Shown: positions 1-8,026 of the stretch, piece after piece | How the letters are laid out: each line of letters begins with the position of its first letter | Position numbering within the stretch: the first letter of the stretch is position 1 | Assembly (NCBI GenBank): GCA_036939355.1 | Contig: JALLAP010000747.1 | Coordinates: 1 to 18,564, forward strand | DNA length: 18,564 bases | Direction of reading: 5' to 3' | From: Thalassiosira profunda | Lineage: Eukaryota; Bacillariophyta; Thalassiosirophyceae; Thalassiosirales; Thalassiosiraceae | Notes under the pieces: model-generated | What the model was told of the DNA's origin: nothing | The model's database searches: none | What the model saw: the letters and a program-made list of their open reading frames with translations, nothing else | Position numbers and translations under genes: made by a program

Positions 1-935
1 TCCTCCTTCCGCGCCGGCTGCAGCAATTGCTCCTCCACGTCCTCCGCCTCCAACTCCTGCAATTCCGCCAACAAATCGTCCTCGTCCGTCAGGAGCGGAT
101 CGACCGGCTGCGCCAGCGCGTTGGACACCTCGTCGGCCAACTCCATCTCCTCCTTGATCTCGTCCATGAGGTCGTCGACCTTCTCGATGTTCGTGTCCTC
201 CCGGAGGTTGGTCATGGCCGACTTCCCCGCGTTCATGGCCTTGAACGTCTCGGCGTTCTGGGCGGCCGATTCGAGGTTCATCACCTGCGTTTCGAGCGTC
301 ATTTTGATGTTCCCTATTTTGTCCACCTCGGCCTCGTACAGCTTTTTCCGCTTCAGGGCAAAGAGGGCTCCTGGAGGTTCGGGAGCGAGAGATTGGAGGG
401 GTGAGAATGTTGTTGAAATGTTTGAGAGGTCCACTCCCCAAATAAATGGGCAGAAACGAGCTCACCTTTCTTATCCTTCTTGGCCATCTTCGCCTTGGCC
501 TCGGCCGTCAGCTGATCTATCTTTTTCTGCAAATGTTCCTCCCTGATTCCATTTGCAGGAAGCAAACAAAGAGGGTGAGTGGCAAGCCTCTCGTGAAATC
601 AACGACTGCTCATCTCCCATTCTTTGCAGCACTTTTCCCGGCTCCCCAAGCCATCTGCAGCTCCTCTCCTCAATTAATTCCCCGCACAATCGGACCAGAG
701 AAATCGCCCGTTTCCAGCAATTCCCCGATCCTTCAACATCCATATTTGGCAAATAGCACGACACAAAAACTCACCGCTTCTCCTGGGTGGCGATGTTCTC
801 CCTCAAACTCACGACGGTATTCGCCGTGGTGGTCCGGGAGGCCGCGCCCCCGCCGCCCCCGGTCCGCCCGTTGTTCGTCGTGGTCGACACGGCCGAGGGA
901 CGGCCCGTCTCCTTCTTGCGCCCGAACCAGTTCAT
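1..935 (-). CDS. SNF7: ESCRT-III subunit Snf7/CHMP4 (Vps32), 5' part of gene
   Basis: Three exons are visible on the minus strand: 935-775, 542-466 and 370-1, the last cut by the window edge. Both introns (232 and 95 bp) start GTGAG and end CAG, and the joined frame stays open. The protein starts MNWFGRKKE, followed by a Ser/Thr/Gly-rich linker (about residues 10-40). A basic coiled-coil core follows, including KKIDQLTAEAKAKM and ALFALKRKKLYE. The acidic second half has the MTLETQV, NIEKVDDLMDEI and LADEVSNALAQP signatures typical of Snf7/CHMP4. The family polymerises on endosomal and other membranes and drives membrane scission and multivesicular-body sorting. About 202 residues are seen; the family is usually 210-240, so only the extreme C-terminus (the MIM region that binds Vps4/Alix) is missing. 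The ATG at 935 fits the short basic N-terminus of the family. It is divergent from the Cys/His-repeat gene to its right. Confidence 0.93.
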
Positions 936-1494
936 CGTTTCTGAGAATATGTTTGTTGTGTTGTTTAGCGGCCTAGTATTGTTGTCGTGTGTTGCTCCAC
1001 CGGTGGGGCCAGAAAATTGCCGATATATCCGACTCGCTCCCCAAATATCACTAGATAATAGCCGTGTCAGAAGTCTCCCGGATCTCAGTGCAACAGGAGG
1101 GCTGTTCGTTCGTTGGTCGAGAAAGATTTTCTGTTCGCTCTGCTGTGTTGTGTTTGTGTCTGCCGCACACAAACGACAGCGATCACGGCCCAATTGAGAG
1201 CGCGAGCAGCACGCAGGGATGGCGGAGGGGGAAGCGGGGAGCCGGCGGTGCAGCGCTAGGAGCTCCGGCCTCAGCTTGGCTCAGGGTGAGCGCCGGTGGT
1301 GGTTGTGTTTTGGTGTGGTTGGATTGGATTTGGGCCACGACTAGCCTCCGTTGCCCCCTTTTTGGCCCCCTCCCCCGCAGAAGCCGTTTTCTTTTGTACC
1401 AGCACTTTACTTGAGGGAGGTCCGGCATTTGAGGGGGCTAGCGGGCAAATGCGCTAAGGTGCACGCTGTCGTCGGTGAAAGCGAACAACACGCG
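936..1494. other. Intergenic region upstream of the Snf7/CHMP4 gene
   Basis: No convincing gene is seen here on either strand. Open frames exist but are short, compositionally biased and unlike any family I recognise. The stretch should hold the 5' UTR and promoter of the minus-strand Snf7 gene and the distal upstream region of the plus-strand gene at 1788. Pyrimidine-rich and AT-richer patches lie near 940-1060, but no clear TATA box or initiator can be called. Confidence 0.6.
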
Positions 1495-1787
1495 CCGCGC
1501 CTGCCGAGGAGGGGCCAGCCTGGCAGCGCCGACGCCGCAGAAGCGTTGCGATCGTTGCGCGGGGCGGACGTGGCCGGCGTTGCACTCGTTGGGGGCGAGG
1601 CGTTGGGGCCGAGAGTGCCTCTGATGGCTGCGACGCGAGAGGTGTCGAGTTGAGAACCCGTCAACCCACATGCATCGACAGCCCATCAATCCATCGCGCA
1701 GACCAATCAGAGGAGGGCAGGTCCCTATTGCAGGCCGACCTCCTCCGTCCACCTTGGATAGGGCGGCGTTGGCCCCGGCAGAGCATC
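1495..1787 (+). repeat. Upstream block shared with the paralogous gene (inverted copy at 15736-16020)
   Basis: The roughly 290 bp before the ATG at 1788 align by eye with the reverse complement of 15736-16020. Shared islands in the same order are GAGGGGCC, GATCGTTGCG, GGGCGAGG, GAGAGTGCCTC (one base different in the other copy), CCCATCAA, GGTCCCTAT and TTGCAGGCCGA. The block ends in GGCGGCGT, GGCC and an ATCATGGATCC start context. It is therefore part of the duplicated segment and probably contains the core promoter and 5' UTR of both paralogues. The frame upstream of 1788 is open back to 1650, but similarity to the paralogue start and the shared MDPS start favour the ATG at 1788. Confidence 0.7.
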
Positions 1788-3731
1788 ATGGATCCGTCGA
1801 AGGGCAACTCGAAGAAGGATCCGCCGTCGCCGGGGGGTAAGGGGGGTGCGAAGCCGAAGGAGAAGAAATACGTTCGACCGACGTGCTCGGTTGATGGATG
1901 CACCAGCCAAACCCAGCATGGAGGAGTGTGCAAGCGACATGGGGCAAAGAAATACTTTTACCAGTGCAAAATTGAAGGATGTAACAACCATGTCAAGCGA
2001 GGAGGGGTCTGCGTCCGCCACGGGGCGACGAAACCAAAATGCTCGGTTGATGGATGCAACAACGATGCCAAAAAGGGCGGAGTATGCCACAGCCACGGGG
2101 CAAAGAAGTACATATGCAAAGTTGCTGGATGCAACAACAATGTCAAGAAGAGAGGACTCTGCCAGCGCCACGGAGCAGAGGTCAAGACATGCTCGGATCC
2201 CGAATGCACCAACCAATCCAAGAAGGAAGGCCTCTGCAAGCGGCATTACAACGGAAAGCATGGGGCAGAGGCCAAGAAATGCTCGGCTGCTGAAGGATGC
2301 AAGAGCAAAGCACATACGGGAGGATTGTGCAGACGGCATCACGTAGCGAGACAGCGAGCAGTGAGCGATGACAGTGGCGATGGTGATGGGGCAAAAATTA
2401 GCCGTAAACAATGCAAGAAGGAAGGCTGCACTAACTTTGCGCAGTCTGGACTCAATGGACACTGCCGAGGGCATTCTAATATGAGGTGCAATCGGCCTGA
2501 GTGCCCAAACAAACCATATTCGGGGGGATTGTGCAAGCGGCATTTCGACGCAAGGCAGCAGCAAGTAGTGAGCGCAGACAGCGACAATGGCGATGGTGGA
2601 CAGGTCAGAAGGGCAACGAAGAGGAGTAGGAGGAGTACCGAGACGGAGATGGCATCCGTCGAGGAAGCCCAGCGGGGCATGCTGGGACATCAGGCAGGGC
2701 AGGAAAATCCTCGTCAACAAGTGGAACAGGTCGGCCACCAACACGGAGCTAGTCTCCTTGAGATCAGCGAGCAGCCTGCCCCTGCTGGCTTCAATGAGAC
2801 GTCTGTCGCCCATGATCCTTATGACGAGGTTGTCTCCAACGAAGGAACCATTGAATTCAACGGTAATAGCGAGAGGGAAGCGGAGTCTGCTCCAATGCCC
2901 CCTTTCCTTCCACCCCCGCCCCTTCCACCTCCCACAATGGAGGAAACTGGTACGACCACCCACATCTTTGACAAGTATGATGGCGACAAGGTGGATATGA
3001 CCCAAGACAATGGCAACGAGGATTGCATCGAACCGGAGTCATCAAAAAAGGGCGTCGAGTATGTGCTCAAAGTGGCCGAAAAAGTGGTGGAGGTCAAGAG
3101 GGAGCAAATAGAGGAAACAAAGGAAGCAAAGGTAGCCGCAGAAACGAGAGCTGCAGCTGCCGAGGAAGTGGCGATGGAGGCAAGACGAGCGCTCGAGGCC
3201 GCAACCAAAACGAAGAAATTGACGAATAGGGTGCGTGATCACCAACTTTGCTCTCTGGGTAATCTTCCCCGAGGCGAAATCGAAACACGCCTCCTCGAGA
3301 TCCTCCTGCGGTCTGGTGCGGGCAATGACGAAAAGGCGAGTGAGGAGGTTGAGGGGGAGTGCTGCATGGTCTGCTGCGAGCCCTATGAGGCGGAAGCGCA
3401 CCGATCGCGGGTCGTTTGCTCCGCTGACGATGGATGCGGATCGTTTGCAATGTGCCGGCTGTGCGTGTTCCGCAGCTCTATCATTCTCGAGGATCCAGTG
3501 CAAATTGACAATGAGGCGAGTTATGGTGCTTTCGATTATGACACCACCGTGTGTCCGCAATGCAGGAAGGAAGGTGCGTTTCAGGAGGATGAACTGCCGG
3601 ATTTGCCGGGCGACGTTAAGAGGGCGGTGGAGGCAGAAATATGGGAAGGTAGAGACAGGGAGCAGATTGCTGCAGCGCAGCACGCTTTTGAGGATGGAAA
3701 TGACGAGGATGACGGAGATTATGAGGGATGA
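1788..3731 (+). CDS. Cys/His-repeat protein with coiled coil and RING-like C-terminus
   Basis: This is a single-exon gene of 647 residues. Residues 33-252 hold eight repeats of the form C-x3/4-C-x9-11-C-x2-H, with the typical core GGVCxRHG. These resemble the small zinc-binding repeats found in WRKY19-like plant proteins and in many stramenopile proteins. A basic patch (TKRSRRS) follows, a possible nuclear localisation signal. An acidic/Gln linker shared with the paralogue runs to about residue 372. After a Pro-rich stretch comes an Ala/Glu/Lys coiled coil (about 420-480), then a Cys cluster at 525-592: CCMVCC, a C-x6-C-x5-C-x2-C block and CPQC. The spacing suggests a RING-like cross-brace, hence possible E3 ubiquitin ligase activity (inference). 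No His is obvious among the ligands, so it may be a divergent C8-type. The tail is acidic. Start chosen at MDPSK because the paralogue begins identically. Nucleic-acid or protein binding by the repeats is not shown here. Confidence 0.85.
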   Translation: MDPSKGNSKKDPPSPGGKGGAKPKEKKYVRPTCSVDGCTSQTQHGGVCKRHGAKKYFYQCKIEGCNNHVKRGGVCVRHGATKPKCSVDGCNNDAKKGGVCHSHGAKKYICKVAGCNNNVKKRGLCQRHGAEVKTCSDPECTNQSKKEGLCKRHYNGKHGAEAKKCSAAEGCKSKAHTGGLCRRHHVARQRAVSDDSGDGDGAKISRKQCKKEGCTNFAQSGLNGHCRGHSNMRCNRPECPNKPYSGGLCKRHFDARQQQVVSADSDNGDGGQVRRATKRSRRSTETEMASVEEAQRGMLGHQAGQENPRQQVEQVGHQHGASLLEISEQPAPAGFNETSVAHDPYDEVVSNEGTIEFNGNSEREAESAPMPPFLPPPPLPPPTMEETGTTTHIFDKYDGDKVDMTQDNGNEDCIEPESSKKGVEYVLKVAEKVVEVKREQIEETKEAKVAAETRAAAAEEVAMEARRALEAATKTKKLTNRVRDHQLCSLGNLPRGEIETRLLEILLRSGAGNDEKASEEVEGECCMVCCEPYEAEAHRSRVVCSADDGCGSFAMCRLCVFRSSIILEDPVQIDNEASYGAFDYDTTVCPQCRKEGAFQEDELPDLPGDVKRAVEAEIWEGRDREQIAAAQHAFEDGNDEDDGDYEG

Positions 3732-3909
3732 TTATGAACCAGATGTTGTGTAATATTTTGTCAAAAGGGCCTTCACGCAACCGAGAATCGCGGTAAATAG
3801 CTTGTGAAGTGTAGGAATAGGTTGGGGATTTGTTTGAAATGTCAGCGCGCTGGACGGGTTCAACGTGACGTTGCTGGCGTTCGGACAGTTGTAGGTCAAT
3901 AGTAATCGG

Positions 3910-4118
3910 CAAACCCGATTTGCCGGACGACATTAAAATGGCGGTGGAGGCAGAAATCAGGGAGGATAGGGACAGGGAGCAGATCGCCGCAGCGCAGAGA
4001 GCTTTTGAGGATTTGGAAGACAATGATGGAGATTACTACGAGCCCCCAAGAGTACGCTTTTGAGAAAGTGAGATGAGGATGATGCAGAATATGAACCCCA
4101 AGAGTGTGAGTTATAGGT
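3910..4118 (+). pseudogene. Decayed duplicate(s) of the 3' end of the RING-like gene
   Basis: From about 3915 the plus strand encodes PDLPDDIKMAVEAEI, then DREQIAAAQRAFED and an acidic tail ending YEPPRVRF-stop at 4063. This closely repeats the C-terminus of the upstream gene (PDLPGDVKRAVEAEI to DGDYEG, 3597-3731). A second shorter acidic tail (DEDDAEYEP, stop near 4118) follows at 4074-4118. Just past the stop of the intact gene another frame also encodes DDYEP (about 3730-3753). There is no start or RING region, so this is a tandem partial duplication or the remnant of a deleted paralogue. 3754-3909 and 4119-4274 hold no gene that I can see. Confidence 0.75.
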
Positions 4119-4274
4119 AGTGTCGAAAGGTAGGAGATGCTTGCGGAATCACGGCAGAAAGTAAATAGAAAAAGTATTGTTGTAGATAGAAAGGCCACCG
4201 AGGAAGGACGCCCGTGGCGGAGTATTAGCGCGCTGGCTGGCACTCTGTGTCAGCGCTCAGATCAGCGCAGCACT

Positions 4275-4279
4275 CACAG
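4275..4279. repeat. Target site duplication, left copy (CACAG)
   Basis: CACAG directly abuts the left terminal inverted repeat and recurs immediately after the right one at 5667-5671. Bases further out do not match, so the duplication is 5 bp. Confidence 0.75.
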
Positions 4280-4443
4280 CAAGACCCTGGATTTCTCCTA
4301 CATAGGGTACGTACGTAAATTAGAGTAATGTTTATTGCTTTTGGAGCTCGCACAAATACTAGCGGTCGAACGTTCGTCGAACGGAGCTCGAACGTTCGAC
4401 AAACGTTCGACGAACGTTCGACGAACGAAGGTCGAACGTTCTC
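4280..4443 (+). repeat. Left terminal inverted repeat plus subterminal array
   Basis: 4280 to about 4352 is the terminal repeat proper. 4358-4440 is a cluster of overlapping GTTCG(A/T)CGAAC-type units on both strands, including GAACGGAGCTCGAACGTTCG, which also occurs in the right array. Many units are self-complementary, so this end can fold on itself as well as pair with the right end. Confidence 0.8.
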
Positions 4444-5430
4444 AATGAATGTCCAGCACCGCGGCGCCGGGCTCCGGGCCACACTCCTGCTCGCACCAAC
4501 CCCTTCCACGCCCCCCTCGACCGCCGGCGACGTCCCTCCGACGATCGTGCTCGCGGCGGGGTGGCGGCGGCAGCGGCGGTCGTCGTGGCGTTGGCGGTCC
4601 GTCCGGCCCCGGTTGATGTGGTGGCCTACCCTTGGTGCACCCACACCTCCGGCTCGCCCTTGTGGCCGCAATCCGTACGCGGGCGACGGGCGGGCGACGC
4701 CCGAGCACGACCGCACGACCGCGTCGAGGGCGTATGCGGCGGCCGCGGCGGCGCCGACGATCACCGCCGCAGCGGCCGTATATCCCTCCGTATTCACCTG
4801 GTCAGATGGGCAGGCCAGGCCGGTCAAGCCCGTGGAGAGGAGGTGCTGGCGGAGGCCGACTGCGACGACGAGGGCGCCGGCGGGGACGGCGATGACGACG
4901 TGGACGACGAGAGCGGAAGCGGCTCCGACGATTGCCGCCGCAACGGCCGTATATCCCTCCGCTTTGAGCCAGTCAAATGAGAGGCCGGGGCGGGCCAGCC
5001 GGTGGGGATGGAGCTGGTGGAGGCCGAGGACGGCGCCGGCGGGGTCGACGGCAAGGACGGAGACAACGATGGCAACGAGCGCGGGACAGTCGGCGCCATC
5101 GGATCAGCCTCATTGGCGGCAGGGGGGTCTTCTTGACAGAGCATTGACACGATGACACAACAATCAGCCACGGTCCGGGGGTCCGAGGAAAGGCGAGAGG
5201 AGGACGACGACGGTGGCGGCGGCCACGGCGATGAGGAGGAATACGAGATCATGGAGATGTCGATGGTCGTTTCCGACCACGAGGAGTACGTGGAGGTCCT
5301 GGAGATCAATTGTAATTGCAATTATGTAATATGCTATGTGTATTTGCCGCCCGCCGCCGCTGCCGCAGGAGCTCCAACGCCACTGCCGCCGCATCCGGAA
5401 CGTCGGGAGGGTTGTCAGCCGTGGCATGTA
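4440..5430 (-). pseudogene. Possible decayed repeat-built membrane-protein reading frame inside the transposon
   Basis: One minus-strand frame is strikingly hydrophobic. From about 5300 it encodes a segment containing DLVFLLIAVAAATVVVLL, is stopped at 5164-5166, meets two more in-frame stops (last at 5104-5106), then stays open leftward past 4440. The second part contains two 57-codon repeats: EGYTAVAAAIVGAAS and EGYTAAAAVIVGAAA, each preceded by a Val/Ala-rich helix-like stretch. Between the repeats several differences are synonymous or swap Ala and Val, which hints at past coding. No start codon or full gene structure can be built without guessing an intron. GC-rich triplet composition can also produce hydrophobic frames by chance, so this is a weak call. 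Confidence 0.25.
4748..4961. repeat. 171-bp-period direct repeat in the transposon interior
   Basis: The segment at about 4748-4790 (core GGCCGTATATCCCTCCG) recurs at about 4919-4961, offset 171 bp, with scattered differences. The sequence between and after the two cores (GTCAGATG versus GTCAAATGAG, then GGCC-rich) is also alignable. The period is an exact multiple of three (57 codons). A tandem duplication inside the element is the simplest explanation. Confidence 0.7.
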
Positions 5431-5468
5431 GGCGCCGGGGAGGAGGAGTTGGGACTGGCTCCTCTCGA

Positions 5469-5666
5469 CGACGGTCGAACGTTTGTCGATTGTTCGTCGC
5501 GTTCGTCGAACGTTTGTCGATCGTTCGTCGAACGTTCGTCGAACGTTCGTCGAACGGAGCTCGAACGTTCGTCGAACGTTCGTCGAACGTTTGGTGCGAG
5601 CTCCAAAAGCAAAAACATTACTCTAACTTACGTAAGTACCCTATGTAGGAGAAATCCAGGGTCTTG
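5469..5666 (-). repeat. Right terminal inverted repeat plus subterminal array
   Basis: About 5469-5590 is a dense array of CGTTCGTCGAA / TTCGTCGAACG units, longer than the left one. About 5592-5666 is the inverted copy of the left terminus, ending CCAGGGTCTTG. The right copy differs from the left by a G/T and an A/G change near TACGTA and by one missing base in the T-run. Confidence 0.8.
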
Positions 5667-5671
5667 CACAG
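5667..5671. repeat. Target site duplication, right copy (CACAG)
   Basis: CACAG directly follows the right terminal inverted repeat and matches 4275-4279. Confidence 0.75.
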
Positions 5672-6025
5672 GAGGAGTGAAAGATGAGGAAGAGGAAAGC
5701 TGCATGCAGGAAAAGATGGCCACGTCATAATGACGTCACAAAATTCTTAAAATTCTTTTCTATGTATGTAGAGATGAGGGCGGGCTGGCGGGCTCGCGAG
5801 TCCGAGAGCCGAGATAAGCGCTCGCCTCGCCTCCTCCGCATTGTGTTGGACGACGCTCCTTGCTGAGCCTGACATAGCGAACAAAGGGCGCTGAGGAGAG
5901 TTGGCCGAGGCGTGTTGTGGCACCATCTATCTGCTTGGCTCCAGCGCGCGGCTCACTTACGCGAGAATTTATTGCAAATCGAGATCTGATTCTCACGCAT
6001 CCGACGCAATAGCACACGCGGCACC
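5672..6025 (+). promoter_or_regulatory. Upstream region of the Na+/H+ exchanger gene
   Basis: These 354 bp separate the transposon from the exchanger ATG. There is no gene in them. An AT-rich tract (5739-5770) follows the bZIP-type sites at 5721-5738. The rest is GC-rich and likely includes the 5' UTR. If the transposon insertion is recent, it landed just upstream of this promoter and may have changed its distal region. Confidence 0.5.
5721..5738. promoter_or_regulatory. Clustered bZIP-type sites (CACGTCA and palindromic TGACGTCA)
   Basis: CACGTCA at 5721-5727 is followed 3 bp later by the palindrome TGACGTCA at 5731-5738. The core TGACGT therefore occurs three times, on both strands, within 18 bp. 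TGACGT is the established core for CREB/ATF-type bZIP proteins and for stramenopile aureochromes. The position is about 290 bp upstream of the exchanger start. Function is inferred. Confidence 0.45.
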
Positions 6026-7964
6026 ATGGTGGAAGGAGGAGGGACCGAGTGGCACCAGACGAACCGCGGGGTGTCGATCTACATCTCCATCTACCTCTCG
6101 CTGTTCGTGCTCGTGGCGTATTTCAGCGTGAGTGGCATCTTATCCCTGAAATAAGCATTCATGCTGCGGCGCTCACATCATATGTCTCACATCATATCAT
6201 GCGATCGTAGAAACTCCTCCACGACCGCCCGAAGATCGGTGCCGTCCTCCCCGAGGCGGCCATGATCATCATCGTCGGCATGGCAGCCGGATTCATCATC
6301 CATCTTGCCGCCGGCAACGACGATAATGACGCGTCGGCGGCCGACGACGTCGCCCGCTCCCTCCTCTCTTTTTCGCCCACGGCCTTCTTCGTGTTGCTGC
6401 TTCCGCCCATCATCTTCAACAGCGGCTACCACCTGCGCCGTGACCTCTTCTTCCGGCACATCGGCCCCATCTGCCTCTACGCCTGTGTGGGCACGGTCAT
6501 CTGCGCCGCCTGTGTGGCGCTGCTGCTGTACGCGGCCCGGCCGCTCTTCGGCTTCGCGCCCACGGCATTGGAGCTGTTGGCGTTCGGGGCGCTCATCTCG
6601 GCGACCGATCCCGTGAGCACGCTGGCCGTCTTCTCGGCCAAGAAGGTCGATCCGCACCTCTTTTATCTGGGTGAGTGGTGCTGCCTCGGCCATTGTATTT
6701 GAGTGTTAGTTTACCAAGAATGCACTACAGCAATCCATCTCTCATGCACTAATCTATCTCTCATGCACTTCTTGCGACAGTGTTTGGGGAGAGTGTCATA
6801 AACGACGCGGTTGGGCTCGTGCTGTTCGAGGCGCTCGTCCACCTCATCGAGGCCAACAATGAGCAGCCTCTGAACGTGGGCCAGGAGGTGGCCCAGTTCC
6901 TCCTCGATTTTGTTTTAGGCTTCGGCGGTTCGCTCGCTTTGGGCACGCTCTTCGCGATCGGCGTCGCCCTCTTCCTCAAGAGAGTCGATATGCGAAATAC
7001 GCCGCTCCTGGAGCTGTCCGTCTACGTGACGATCATGTACTTTTCCTTCTGCGTCGCCGAGATTTGTCGGTTGAGCGGCATAGTCACCGTATTGTTCTGT
7101 GGCATTGCCGCAAAGCGATATTGCGAGCCCAACCTCTCTGCGGGCACCGCAATGAACGCTCAAATGATCTTCCGGCTAGCGGCCCACTTTGCCGAAACGC
7201 TCATTTTCATCGAGCTGGGGCTGTCCGTCGCAGACCTCGTCATGAGCGGCGGGGCATTCTGCTCCGCGTTTATTGGTGTGGCCCTGTTGGCCTGTCTTGT
7301 CGGACGTGTCGTCAATATCTATCCGTTGACGGCGTTGATCAACCTTGCCGCGAGGCGCAAGCGTCCAACGTTAGAGATGACGGAAGACGATGAGGTGGCC
7401 AACGGGGCGTATACTCTCGAGAGTGGAGAAGGCGCGACATCCATCATGAAGGGCAACGACCCACGCGACGATGCATCGCAGGACTCTCGCATCAGCCTCA
7501 ACAAGGCTCACATGCTGTGGTTCTCCGGTCTTCGCGGTGCCGTTTCTTACGCGTTGGTGAAAACGTTTCCGAATACAACTGGCCACCAGACCATCTTCGT
7601 CGTGACTACTGCGATGATTGTCCTCCTCACGACCTTCGTGTTTGGAGGTACAACTGATTTGATGCTGCGCGTGCTTCGGATCCCTATGGACGTCGACGAG
7701 GCGACATACATGCAGTCCGTTCATCGCCGAAAGCTGCTTGGCGAGCGACTCCACCGTTTCGAGAGTGTGCAGATTCGTAGTTGGTTGATTCGGGGCTTTG
7801 ACAAGAAGACAAAGCGCGCTGGCGGCAATAAAACGCTGCTCGACGACGACGACACCGTGCCAGTGGGGGATGACGACTCTTACATTGAGCAGATTGAAGT
7901 GACCGAAACGGAGTATCTCGAGGCGTGGAAGAGGCACAACTCGATCTACAACTATGGCCGTTGA
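6026..7964 (+). CDS. CPA1-family Na+/H+ exchanger (NHE/NHX type)
   Basis: There are three exons: 6026-6127, 6211-6670 and 6781-7964. The introns (83 and 110 bp) are GTGAGT...TAG and GTGAGT...CAG. The product is 581 residues, within the family range. It is a polytopic membrane protein that exchanges Na+ or K+ for H+, probably on an endomembrane or the plasma membrane. Diagnostic segments are LLPPIIFNSGYHL early, then GALISATDPVSTLAVF, and FGESVINDAVGLVLF with the transport pair N195-D196. SGLRGAVSYAL, with the conserved Arg at about 439, is in the last membrane region. A hydrophilic insert lies at about 387-425 and a charged cytosolic tail at the end. Splicing after LFYL restores VFGES exactly. 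The start ATG has an ACCATGG context. The gene ends only 62 bp from the stop of the convergent Dicer-like gene. NHE8- or NHX5/6-like is plausible; the subclass is not settled. Confidence 0.95.
6173..6197. repeat. Tandem 11-bp repeat near the end of exchanger intron 1
   Basis: TCACATCATAT occurs at 6173-6183 and again at 6187-6197, just before the intron 1 acceptor at 6209-6210. It probably arose by slippage. Confidence 0.7.
6737..6769. repeat. Tandem 14-bp repeat near the end of exchanger intron 2
   Basis: ATCTCTCATGCACT occurs at 6737-6750 and 6756-6769, just before the intron 2 acceptor at 6779-6780. This pyrimidine-rich repeat forms the region where a branch point and polypyrimidine tract are expected. 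Confidence 0.75.
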
Positions 7965-8026
7965 AGGGCCCTCGCCGTGCCTTTTGTATAAATGATTTCC
8001 TCATGCCGACTCGCTCTCGTGCAGTC

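Larger units (their letters stand above)
4280..5666. mobile_element. Non-autonomous DNA transposon with terminal inverted repeats (1387 bp)
   Basis: The ends are inverted copies: both begin CAAGACCCTGGATTTCTCCT reading inward and stay nearly identical for about 73 bp (two substitutions and one indel by eye) to GGAGCTCGCAC. They then run into CGTTCGTCGAA-type subterminal repeats. A 5-bp direct repeat CACAG flanks the element. The interior (about 4445-5465) is very GC-rich. No transposase motif is recognisable in any frame, so it is probably a MITE-like or internally deleted derivative mobilised in trans. The superfamily is not assigned: a 5-bp duplication with CAAGACCC termini does not match one I can name with confidence. 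High identity of the ends suggests fairly recent insertion. Confidence 0.85.

Noticed and set aside
1725..3005. Minus-strand open frame of 426 codons antisense to the RING-like gene
   Set aside because: It mirrors the Cys/His-repeat coding frame. The same antisense frame appears opposite the paralogue (14827-15555), as expected from shared sense coding rather than a real gene.
4328..5155. Plus-strand 275-codon frame inside the transposon
   Set aside because: It begins inside the terminal repeat, is dominated by Ala/Thr/Arg/Pro from GC-rich triplets, and shows no transposase or other domain pattern.
4358..5590. CRISPR-like array from the repeated CGTTCGTCGAA units
   Set aside because: Units are overlapping and palindromic with no unique spacers, lie in transposon ends, and the genome is eukaryotic.
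6187..6693. Minus-strand 168-codon charged frame opposite exchanger exon 2
   Set aside because: It is the complement of a strongly hydrophobic exchanger exon; charged antisense frames are expected there.
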